Virus record (IMG/VR): IMGVR_UViG_3300037558_002105
Coordinates: 1 to 21,297 of that record
Length of the DNA: 21,297 nt
Reading direction: 5' to 3' (one strand)
Source: a virus
In this document: piece after piece, positions 1 through 8,300 of the stretch
Layout: each line of letters begins with the position of its first letter
Numbering within the stretch: position 1 is the stretch's first letter
Made by a program: the position numbers and the translations under genes
Notes under the pieces: model-generated
Database searches by the model: none
The model's input: only the letters and a program-made list of their open reading frames with translations
Told to the model about the DNA's origin: nothing

Positions 1-434
1 GTACTGTACTGTCGCGTTTCTTTAAAACGGCCTCAACGGAGATAGATACTCTAGCAGATGCTCACAGTGAGTATATCAGTCTGAATAGAGGTGCATACGG
101 TGATTCGCAGAAGAATATGAACGGCCTACGAACACAAACACAAGGTATCACTCGAGCATACCATGAGATACTCGAAACAACACAGCACGAGGTAGTACTA
201 CACGGTGACATGGGTCTTAATCCTGGTCGTGTTATATATCTTAAGCTACAGCGTGCAATGGATCCTCAGAATTATAAAGACCTACTCGAAAAGAATCCAA
301 GAGATGTATGGGACGAGCACTTATCAGGTAAATACTTAATCACCTCAGCGATACATACATTCGAAGATGGTAAGTATTATACTAATGTTAGAGTAAAGCG
401 AGACTCTTTCTCGATCGATATAGATAATATATAG
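1..434 (+). CDS. gp27-like baseplate hub protein, C-terminal part (5' truncated by window)
   Basis: The reading frame is open from the first complete codon at position 3 to TAG at 432-434, so the true start lies upstream; an internal ATG at 117 is unlikely to be the start. About 143 residues are visible. The end, with the pattern GKYLITSAIHTF followed by DGKYYTNVRVKRDS, resembles the last beta-rich domain of gp27/GpD-type hub proteins, which form the trimeric tube adaptor between the tail tube and the gp5 spike. Its position immediately before gp5 fits that role, since gp27 and gp5 form one complex. Only the C-terminus is visible, so another hub-associated protein cannot be excluded. The next gene starts 2 nt after the stop, suggesting translational coupling. 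Confidence 0.5.
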   Translation, partial: TVLSRFFKTASTEIDTLADAHSEYISLNRGAYGDSQKNMNGLRTQTQGITRAYHEILETTQHEVVLHGDMGLNPGRVIYLKLQRAMDPQNYKDLLEKNPRDVWDEHLSGKYLITSAIHTFEDGKYYTNVRVKRDSFSIDIDNI

Positions 435-436
435 AC

Positions 437-1744
437 ATGAATAGCGAAGACTTTATATACGGAAAAGGATTCCACTGGTTTACTGGTGTGATCGAAGATA
501 TTAATGATCCAGAAGAAATGGGCCGTTATAAGGTTCGTTGTTTTGGTTACCATACTGACAATAAGGAACATATCTCTACAGAAGATTTGCCTTGGAGTCA
601 TGTTATGTTACCAATTACTTCAGCGAGTATGACTGGTATAGGGCAATCAGCGACTGGTATATTACAAGGAACATGGGTAGTAGGCTTCTTTCGTGATGGT
701 TCTTCAGCGCAGGATCCCCTTATATTAGGTACACTGCCATCAAAATCAACACAAGATCCTGACCGTGAGCGTGGCTTTAATGATCCAGATGGTATATATC
801 CGCGAGAAAATTATATAGGTTCAGAGCCTGATACACCAAGAGCAGCACGTAAACAGTATTCTGATTCACAGCCTTATATGGCAAAGGAGGACTTAAGGCA
901 GGAAGAGATTGAAACAGCGACTCCACCGCGTGTTACTTCTATCTCTCCAGATAAAGACGATGCCTATTATGAAAGATTAACCTGGGAGAATCGTAAGCTC
1001 AAAGAGATCATTGGTCCTGTCTATCCTGCGAATCATGTAACAGAGACTCAATCAGGACATATAATGGAAGTAGATGATACTCCTGATCTTGAGCGCTTAT
1101 CGACGTTCCATACATCTGGTACTTACGAAGAGGTAATAGCTAACGGAGATAAGACCGTTACAGTCGTTGGTGATGAGTACGAGGTAACCTTCCGCAGTAA
1201 AAACATGTACGTAAAGGGTAACGTGAATTTAACTGTTGATGGTAATATGAAAACTCTTGTCAAAGGTAACTATCATCTCGAAGTAGAAGGAGATAAAACA
1301 GAATATGTCAAAGGAAATCGTGTCAGCAAGCTTGGATTAAATGAGTTAATTGAAGTAGGTAGTTTAGATCCGGATGAAGGTGTACCATCTGATAGATTGA
1401 TTAATGTATCAGGTAATAATACGACACGCATAGGCGGTAACGAGATCAGGGACGTTGTGAAAGACAGTACCACTAACATTACCGGCCATTACAATATGAA
1501 CATTGTGTTAGATAGCAAGACGGTGGTTAACGGACATGCTGCACAAACCGTTATTGGAACCTTTGGTATAAACTCTGTAGGCGAACTGTCTCTTATTTCG
1601 AACGCTAGCATGAATATAGCGACGAATGATGAATTTGACCTTAACTCTAAGAATGATATTACGATAGCAGCAAATAATCCGGATAAAGTTGATGGTGCTT
1701 CTGGTAGTATAGATATAGATGGATCTCGAATTGACTTAAACTAA
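437..1744 (+). CDS. 5: gp5-like baseplate central spike protein without lysozyme domain
   Basis: This 435-residue protein is the central spike at the tip of the tail tube. Residues about 10-100 look like the gp5/VgrG OB-fold (FHWFTGVIEDINDPEEMGRY, then a hydrophobic PLILGTLPSK end). Residues about 190-240 carry the conserved junction pattern with QSGHIMEVDD and HTSGTYEE. From about 235 onward short repeats with G-D/N at turns (for example VKGNVNLTVDGNMKTLVKGN) indicate the triple-stranded beta-helix needle. The C-terminus (about 360-435) is a repetitive SIDIDGSRIDLN-type end. T4 gp5 is 575 residues with a lysozyme domain between OB-fold and helix; here only about 90 linker-like residues lie there and no lysozyme-like sequence is seen. 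Start chosen at ATG 437, 2 nt after the upstream stop. Confidence 0.85.
   Translation: MNSEDFIYGKGFHWFTGVIEDINDPEEMGRYKVRCFGYHTDNKEHISTEDLPWSHVMLPITSASMTGIGQSATGILQGTWVVGFFRDGSSAQDPLILGTLPSKSTQDPDRERGFNDPDGIYPRENYIGSEPDTPRAARKQYSDSQPYMAKEDLRQEEIETATPPRVTSISPDKDDAYYERLTWENRKLKEIIGPVYPANHVTETQSGHIMEVDDTPDLERLSTFHTSGTYEEVIANGDKTVTVVGDEYEVTFRSKNMYVKGNVNLTVDGNMKTLVKGNYHLEVEGDKTEYVKGNRVSKLGLNELIEVGSLDPDEGVPSDRLINVSGNNTTRIGGNEIRDVVKDSTTNITGHYNMNIVLDSKTVVNGHAAQTVIGTFGINSVGELSLISNASMNIATNDEFDLNSKNDITIAANNPDKVDGASGSIDIDGSRIDLN
1477..1494 (+). repeat. Copy 1 of an 18-nt direct repeat (inside gene 5)
   Basis: The sequence CATTACCGGCCATTACAA occurs here, within the beta-helix coding part of gene 5, and again exactly at 2932-2949 just after the next gene's stop codon. 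Confidence 0.85.
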
Positions 1745-1745
1745 T

Positions 1746-2930
1746 ATGGCTATTAATTGTTCCAGTAATGCTCTCCTTGATAATCTGAATGCAAAGAAGG
1801 AGGCTTTGAATGCGAAGGTTGGCGAGTTGTCTGCTTTAGGTGCGAAGGCGATGGCAGATATCGCGGAGAAGGCAGATGAGATGAAAGGTGCTCTGCTATC
1901 TATGATGCCCGAGATTCCCGTAATTGCTAACTTCAAAAAAGAACTTGATGAGTTAAAGGGTAAGGTAGGTGCAGAACTTGCAGAGGCGAAGGCAGCCTTT
2001 AAAGAAAGGTGGGGTGATGCTCTCCCTGATGTAGATATAGATGGTCTTATGGAGAAGGTCACTGCTGCAGCGAGTCTCGTGAATAACTTCGAAGAGAATT
2101 TAAACGATTTAGTGAGCGGCGCTGTCAGTAATATTGCAGGGGCCGCGAGTGCGAAGTTCGATTTCTGTAAGGATGTACCCAATATCGATGCTCCGAAAGT
2201 AAGTGCTGAAGGTAAGGTAGAAAAGGTTGTCGATAAAGGTCCTGAACCAACAACACCTGTCGCAGGCCCGAAGAAGGTTGAAGTCGTGGTGCCGACCGTA
2301 ATCGAGAAAGAGAAGGAGCCAAGCGTGAGTCCTAAGGTCGATAGATCTGCACAAGATCTCCAAAGGGCGAGAGAGCGACGAGCAAATGACTTAAATGATT
2401 ATCGTGATGCATACAAAGATCTACATCGAGAGACAGGATTCGAAGTTGCACGGATTCTCAGACAGGGCGGAGGTCAGAATGATGATGAATTGCGTGTAAG
2501 AGATAATGACGCAAGTTTGTTTAAGAATAGCCGAGGAATAGTAGGACGAGAAAACACAAAGGCCGCAGCAAAAGGAATAAGTCTTATTGACTGGTACAAC
2601 GCTGGTAAGATTAGAAGAAAAATGGCCGCGGCACTAGTTAAGAAATATCTTATCACGCGCTCTGAAGAATTGAAGTATGACGAATATCTCGGGCAAATGA
2701 TGGCGATTAATCATTGCGTTGCCTATGGTGCTTATATGCCGAATGGACTTGAGGGTGAAGCAAAAGAACGTGAAGCTGCTATGAATAAAAGAATAGTCAT
2801 AGTCAAAGAAGAAGGTGGCGCTCTTGTTGAAACAACTCCGGGTGGCCACGATGGAGTACTTACTGGTTATGTCACCGTGATAGAAATGCATAAACAGATT
2901 ATGGCTGATCTGCAAGCCTATAAAGCATAA
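1746..2930 (+). CDS. Unknown coiled-coil virion-associated protein between gp5 and gp25
   Basis: I do not recognise a family for this 394-residue protein. Residues about 8-135 are rich in Ala, Lys, Glu and Leu with heptad-like spacing, predicting long helices or coiled coils. Residues about 145-200 form a Pro/Val/Lys/Glu-rich linker (patterns such as PEPTTPVAGPKK and VIEKEKEPSVSPK). Residues about 200-394 form a second, charged and mostly helical region ending in MHKQIMADLQAYKA. There is no signal peptide or obvious membrane segment. It starts one base after the gene 5 stop, so it is co-transcribed with the hub genes, which suggests a baseplate hub component or assembly factor (inference). 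The gene is clearly real from its length, tight spacing and codon use like its neighbours. Confidence 0.75.
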   Translation: MAINCSSNALLDNLNAKKEALNAKVGELSALGAKAMADIAEKADEMKGALLSMMPEIPVIANFKKELDELKGKVGAELAEAKAAFKERWGDALPDVDIDGLMEKVTAAASLVNNFEENLNDLVSGAVSNIAGAASAKFDFCKDVPNIDAPKVSAEGKVEKVVDKGPEPTTPVAGPKKVEVVVPTVIEKEKEPSVSPKVDRSAQDLQRARERRANDLNDYRDAYKDLHRETGFEVARILRQGGGQNDDELRVRDNDASLFKNSRGIVGRENTKAAAKGISLIDWYNAGKIRRKMAAALVKKYLITRSEELKYDEYLGQMMAINHCVAYGAYMPNGLEGEAKEREAAMNKRIVIVKEEGGALVETTPGGHDGVLTGYVTVIEMHKQIMADLQAYKA

Positions 2931-2931
2931 T

Positions 2932-2949
2932 CATTACCGGCCATTACAA
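2932..2949 (+). repeat. Copy 2 of the 18-nt direct repeat (intergenic)
   Basis: Exact match of CATTACCGGCCATTACAA to positions 1477-1494 in gene 5, starting 2 nt after the stop codon of the 394-residue gene. Similarity fades immediately on both sides. It may be a remnant of beta-helix coding sequence left by recombination. Confidence 0.8.
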
Positions 2950-3015
2950 ATTGAGAAATACATTTCACATACCGTACCTGCTCAAGTTCATCACTGCATA
3001 TTCAAATTGTCTTCG

Positions 3016-3033
3016 AAATCTCGCGCGAGATTT
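3016..3033 (+). terminator. Terminator-like hairpin before gene 25
   Basis: The perfect palindrome AAATCTCGCGCGAGATTT can form a 7-bp stem with a GCGC loop, and its 3' arm runs into TTTTT at 3031-3035. It lies in the only gap over 100 bp in the window, between the hub genes and the late promoter of the gene 25 group, so a transcription boundary makes sense. The stem is short and partly AT, so termination may be weak. Confidence 0.4.
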
Positions 3034-3058
3034 TTCAGCTTTGAAACCATGAAAGTAT

Positions 3059-3066
3059 TATAAATA
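3059..3066 (+). promoter_or_regulatory. T4-type late promoter for genes 25-6-7
   Basis: Exact TATAAATA, the T4 late-promoter -10 element recognised by gp55-containing RNA polymerase. It ends 8 nt before the ATG of gene 25, and there is no Shine-Dalgarno sequence between. The expected transcription start is within a few bases of the start codon. Confidence 0.75.
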
Positions 3067-3074
3067 GATTATAT

Positions 3075-3509
3075 ATGTCAAACATACTTTCAGACTATAA
3101 TAAGGAAAGGTCTTCAAATGTTCTGAAAAGGAATCTTTATGCAGACTTGCCTTTAGGTGTTCAAGTACATCCGAATCTGAAAGACGTAATCGCATTAAAA
3201 GATATTGATGCTGTAAAGCAAGCTGTCCGTAATCTTATCTTAACGAATCAAGGGGAGAGGCCGTTTCAACCTGAGATTGGATCAAACATTACTGCTTTGC
3301 TTTTTGAGCCTGCAGATACCTTTACCGCGGTTGCTATTCAAAAAGAAGCACTTCGTGTTTTAAAGAAGTTTGAACCAAGGATAGCAAATATTAACGTGCA
3401 GGTCTTTGATAACACTGATAGGAACGCTTATCAGATTACGATATCATTTAAAATTATCTTTTCAGATACTCAAGAAGAAATTAACTTTTATTTACAACGA
3501 CTTAGATAA
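3075..3509 (+). CDS. 25: gp25-like baseplate wedge subunit
   Basis: This 144-residue protein matches the GPW/gp25 family in length and layout. Gp25 is the small wedge protein that joins the gp6 dimer and primes sheath assembly; it has the same fold as the type VI secretion sheath initiator TssE. Visible family hallmarks are NLILTNQGERPFQPEIGSN at about 53-71 and the EPR core motif at 100-102 (KKFEPRI). T4 gp25 is of similar size (132 residues). The start follows a late promoter by 8 nt with no ribosome binding site, and gene 6 follows 2 nt after the stop, as expected for proteins made together in the wedge. Confidence 0.93.
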   Translation: MSNILSDYNKERSSNVLKRNLYADLPLGVQVHPNLKDVIALKDIDAVKQAVRNLILTNQGERPFQPEIGSNITALLFEPADTFTAVAIQKEALRVLKKFEPRIANINVQVFDNTDRNAYQITISFKIIFSDTQEEINFYLQRLR

Positions 3510-3511
3510 AC

Positions 3512-5356
3512 ATGAAGCAACTTAACGTAACCGAACTCGATTTTGACAAGATTAAAAGCAATCTAAGGGATTACTTGAAAGAGCTTCCTGGCGGTGAATA
3601 TCAAGACTGGGACTTTGAAGGTTCAGGATTGAATCAATTACTTGATGTTCTGGCGTATAATACACACTATAACGCTATCCTTGCGCATAACACCATGAAC
3701 GAGTCCTTTATTGATTCGGCTCAGATACGCGGTAACGTTGTTTCACGTGCAAAGCTTCTTGGCTATGTGCCTCGGTCAGTTACCGCACCAAAGGCAACAC
3801 TTTCAATTACATTTCCGGGTGATGTAAATGAGAGTAGAGATACTTATTCTATTACGTCTGGTCTTAAGTTTACAACGACTGTTGATGATGTAACATATAC
3901 GTTTATAACGATTGAAGATTATACCACACAACTTGATGTAGTAAGTGATTCATATACCTTTCCCGCGGTTGAAATTTATCAAGGGCGAATTAAGCATAAT
4001 AAGTACGTTGTAGATGAGGCAACTGCTTATCAAAATTTTGAGATTAACGATACAACAATCGATATCTCTCAATTAAGTGTTGATGTGTATGACAACAATA
4101 AGTCCAACTCTTTCAAGTCATACACGAGATTTGATCAAATAGGAGATGTTGGGCCCGAATCAGCAGTTTATTTTATTCAAGAAAACTACGATAATCATTA
4201 TGAGGTTTCTTTTGGTGATAACGTTTTTGGTAAAAAACCAGATGCTTTGAATATTATTGATTTTAAATATTTAAGTACACTTGGTGCTGATGCAAATAAC
4301 GCAACAATTTTTGAATGGGCTGGCATTGGAGCTTCTCCATTATCGATCTCAACAATTTCAAAAGCATCGGGCGGTACTTCTCGCGAAGGAGTTGAAAGTA
4401 TTCGATTTAATGCACCACTTTCATTCATAGCACAAAACAGAACAGTGACGATCGATGATTATAAATCAATTATTGGTCAAAACATTACAGGCATTCAATC
4501 ACTTTCTGTTTGGGGTGGACAAGATAACGATCCTCCAGAATTTGGAAAAGTTTTTATTAGTGCTAAGCCCGTTGAAGATGATTTGCTAACTGAGCAAACA
4601 AAATCCGATATTCTGGATTTGATAAAAACTAAAAAGGTGATTGCAATTCTGCCAAAAATAGTTGATCCTACTTTTACGCGATTATACTTTGATGTTCTGT
4701 TTAAGTACGATTCAAATCGCACGAGCTTATCTCAAGGCCAGCTTGAAACAAAGGTGCGAGAAGCAATTGAAGAGTTTAACACTGAAGAGTTGCAGCGGTT
4801 TGATGGAGTCTTTCGTTCTTCGCAAATGCTTTCTCTTATCGATAACACAGACTTTTCAATTCTGAATTCAGTTGTTCGAGTGTTTGTCTATAAAACATTG
4901 AACATCGTTTATGCTAATCTTGCTCCAACACAGTTGAATTTTGATATGACCTTATACGGTGATGAAGATGAAGAAGAACCTTTGATGAGTTCTGACCCGT
5001 GGGAATTTGGCGGGTTTCGATATCGCTTAGGAGATGAAAGAAAAACGGATGGATCATCTGGAAGAAATGTATATGCTTATCGCGAATCAAGCACAGGTGA
5101 GAGAATTAAAGTGTATAAATCATTAGGTACTTTATTCATTAAAGAAGGAACACTGAGTTTAAACGCTCTTCCTGTATCGCAAAACGAATCAATTAACATT
5201 TACGTTTCTCCTTCTTCAAACGATATTGTTTCAAAACGGAATAACTTACTTTCAATCGATATTCAGAAAACATTTATAGGTGCTGAAGTTGATGCTATAG
5301 CAGTTGCCGGTTCTTCTGGAGCAATTGACTATAACACGTTTAATCGACAGCGCTAA
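3512..5356 (+). CDS. 6: gp6-like baseplate wedge subunit (baseplate J-like)
   Basis: The 614-residue product matches gp6, the wedge protein that dimerises to form the inner ring of the baseplate and binds gp25 and gp7. The N-terminal region (about 1-110) has the typical opening, with LNVTELDFDKIKSNLRDYL, then a Trp/Asp-rich DWDFEGSG and LLDVLAYNTHYN. The central part is the beta-rich J-like region. Residues about 385-470 (FDVLFKYD, then VREAIEEFN and FRSSQMLSLID) match the conserved C-terminal part of the family. T4 gp6 is 660 residues, so the length fits. Its place directly after gene 25 and before a gp7-like gene preserves T4 order. Confidence 0.9.
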   Translation: MKQLNVTELDFDKIKSNLRDYLKELPGGEYQDWDFEGSGLNQLLDVLAYNTHYNAILAHNTMNESFIDSAQIRGNVVSRAKLLGYVPRSVTAPKATLSITFPGDVNESRDTYSITSGLKFTTTVDDVTYTFITIEDYTTQLDVVSDSYTFPAVEIYQGRIKHNKYVVDEATAYQNFEINDTTIDISQLSVDVYDNNKSNSFKSYTRFDQIGDVGPESAVYFIQENYDNHYEVSFGDNVFGKKPDALNIIDFKYLSTLGADANNATIFEWAGIGASPLSISTISKASGGTSREGVESIRFNAPLSFIAQNRTVTIDDYKSIIGQNITGIQSLSVWGGQDNDPPEFGKVFISAKPVEDDLLTEQTKSDILDLIKTKKVIAILPKIVDPTFTRLYFDVLFKYDSNRTSLSQGQLETKVREAIEEFNTEELQRFDGVFRSSQMLSLIDNTDFSILNSVVRVFVYKTLNIVYANLAPTQLNFDMTLYGDEDEEEPLMSSDPWEFGGFRYRLGDERKTDGSSGRNVYAYRESSTGERIKVYKSLGTLFIKEGTLSLNALPVSQNESINIYVSPSSNDIVSKRNNLLSIDIQKTFIGAEVDAIAVAGSSGAIDYNTFNRQR

Positions 5357-5396
5357 GGTTGTCTTACATCTCACTTGAAGGTAGCTATTAAAATTT

Positions 5397-8300
5397 ATGT
5401 CATATCATTATTCATCAGGCAGTAGTTCTTCTGGATCAAGTGGATCTACTAGTTCTTCTGCATCAAGCGGATCTACTAGCTCTTCTGGATCAAGTGGATC
5501 TTCGAGCAGTAGTTCATATTTACCAAGCAGTTCTTCTTCGAGTAGTAGTTCTTTATCAAGTATTGGTTCATCGCCTATTGTTTCTGGTTCAGTTTATTAT
5601 TTACAAGGTCAAAGCAACAGTGGGAATACGGACGGACTTACGGGATATTTTTATCCTCTCTATACTGATGAATCGTTAATTAGCAGAATTGGCCAATATC
5701 ATTCTCATACATTTGAAGGATTAGACCAAGTGTTTTATATGCCCTCAGGCGAGATAAATCATGGAGTTTCAAGCCCGCCGTCATCCACATACTATCGTAA
5801 CTTTATGTATCAAGAGTATGCGACGTATAACGTTACTAATGGCACAATTTCATATACAAATATTTCAACTACGCCATCACAGTCTGCGATCGCTATTGCT
5901 TCTGTTTCGAACTCTGGTACGGTTCCACAAAATCTAGAAACAACACGGACGAGTACTCTTATACCTGAGCAACTTATAGGAAAGGCACAAGGTCTTATAC
6001 AACTGCTTAAAGATTATTACAATTATTTAAACACAGAAGGTCTACCATCTTATGAAATAAATCTTATTCTTGATAATCACGACATTGATCGTGTTTCAGC
6101 AAAGTACTTAGGTAGTATCGGAAGTGAAATAGCGAAGAACGTACCAAACTCAAATGTGCTTGATCAAGTTTCTCTTTACAAAAAGATTGTCAAATTCTAC
6201 TCAACGCGAGGATCAGAAGATAGCTTATTTGCGTTCTTCCGTATTTTCTTTGACGAAGCTGTAAGTATATCATACCCAAAAGAAAGGTTATTCAAACTTT
6301 CTGATGGGGCGTGGAAACCACGCGCTGAAAATAACGAAGTTGAAATTATTGGTAATCTTTCATCTGGCGATTTGAATAACGAAGACATTAACACCGTTTT
6401 TAACATTAACGATGCACAAGGAAATAAACTAGGCTCTGGCCAACTATCTAGTTTTGCTAATGTTGACGCACTTTTCGATTATGATAATGTAGAAGAAGGT
6501 TTACAAATTGCTTTTGATAGTAAACAAAATGCTACAGACACTACTTGGATATCGAATACTGATTATCCTTGGGTAGGGAATAATCGAGGAAACGTTGCGT
6601 ACGACGGGCAAAGTTTTGAATTCGCGTTTCCTGGTGATGCGACTGATTATATTACTGCAGGCATAATCGGAAATCAATCTTCATCACTAATTACAAATGA
6701 TCATAGCATAGTCGCAAGAGTAAGAAGAGGATCAGACGGTGGGCAATACCAAGGTGTGTTTTCAGCTTCAGCGCTTTCTCTTCCTCATGCTGGCCATGAA
6801 TTATACATAGATCGAGATACAGGTAAATTGGGTCGACAATTTGTTGATATCGATAATCCAATGATCGTAGCAGATGGAAGCAATATCCGTATTCGTAACT
6901 TTAAGTCGATGAACAATTGGCGAGGAAACTTAGGAGATACTGCATCCTCTGGAGAAACATATTATAAAAACACTGCATACGCTAGCGGCACTGGACTATA
7001 TAACGGTAAACCGTTTTATGTAGATAACATTTATTACTTTGGCGCGACTTCGATTTCGCTCGCAACGCCATACACCACTTGGGACGAAAATACGGGATTC
7101 GGCACTGTAGAAAATTGGCCGGTTGCTAAAATATATTATGATGGGAATAAGTGGGTGTTTAAAGGCGCAGCAGTGTGGAATTTAATAACACAGACGTTTT
7201 CTTCTACAGGTGTAATTCTGTGTTATTCAGAAGACACCAGTGAAGATGTGTTCTCGGCAAATATTGAATGGTTTAACGAAAGTGGTTCGCCGATTGGGAA
7301 CGCATTTGTAAATACACCGATAGAGCTTGACGCTACTTTTAATTTTTCTTCGCAGTCCATTATTCCAGTCGATAACCAATACCATACTATTGCTTTGACA
7401 GGAAAGAAAGCACGCAAAGGAGGCTATATTAAAGTATCAATTGATGGTGGCGCTTGGGAAACTGTTATTTCAGGTGACACTAGCGCGCATTTAGCTGTTG
7501 ACTCTAATACAGATATTATAATTGGCAAAGGGTCTGTTTATCCATTTAAAGGATCTATGACAAATGTTCAGTATTATAATACTGCTTTGTCTGCAGCCGA
7601 TGTTTTGCAAGTACACAACTATTATATAGGTGTAGTTCTAGACTTTTATCAAATAACGTTTGAGAATAAAGATGGAAGTTATGTAAATGGTTCAACACTA
7701 GTTGAAGCCAAGGAGAAAGCGTATACTTTAAACGTATTATCAGGCCATGAAATTGATTCATTTGTTGAATTTGAAGAACCAACGTTGGATGAATCTGGAG
7801 TTGGACCTACTGTGCGTATAAAGGTTGAGTACAACCAAGCACTATCTGGCGAAAAACAGACAGTAAGATGGGGAGATTCTAGGTTTGACTTATTTTCATC
7901 AGGAAATAACGTTAGACACACATATACACCAAAAGATATTGGCGCATACGAAAATAGCCGGAGTTTTGCTTCAGATATAAACCGTTTACACGATGGTGAC
8001 TTTTGGCAGGAGTTTTCATACGTTCTTAATGTTGGTCTATCGTCTGATAAATGGCAAAACGAATATATTAGAATGGTGCACCCTGCAGGACTAAAGTTCT
8101 TTGCCTCTGTTCTTTATATTCTTTCACTGGAAAATAGTTGGCTTGGACCGAAAGTACGTTTTGATGAGGTATTAAGACAATACAAAAGAACATATGATAC
8201 TACAAAATATGCAGGCAATTACAGAACCAATAATCCGTTGTCTGATCTTGATTGGATGGAAGGTTTAACGCCACCATCTATATTAGATCCAAGCGCAAAT

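Noticed and set aside
1736-2182. 148-codon minus-strand open frame opposite the coiled-coil gene
   Set aside because: Its Ser/Ala/Phe-rich content mirrors the Ala/Lys/Glu codons of the sense gene, so it is a complement artefact.
2884-3063. Open frame of about 59 codons running through the gap after the 394-residue gene, in the +1 frame relative to it
   Set aside because: It has no ATG except four codons before its stop, no ribosome binding site and no recognisable protein pattern. No slippery sequence suggests frameshifting. It is probably chance in AT-rich DNA.
5386-5393. TATTAAAA before gene 7 as a late promoter
   Set aside because: It matches only 6 of 8 bases of TATAAATA and its spacing to the ATG (3 nt) differs from the other sites. 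Gene 7 is more likely read from the promoter at 3059.
5424-5504. Short tandem repeats as a CRISPR array
   Set aside because: The units are contiguous with no spacers and encode in-frame Ser/Gly repeats.
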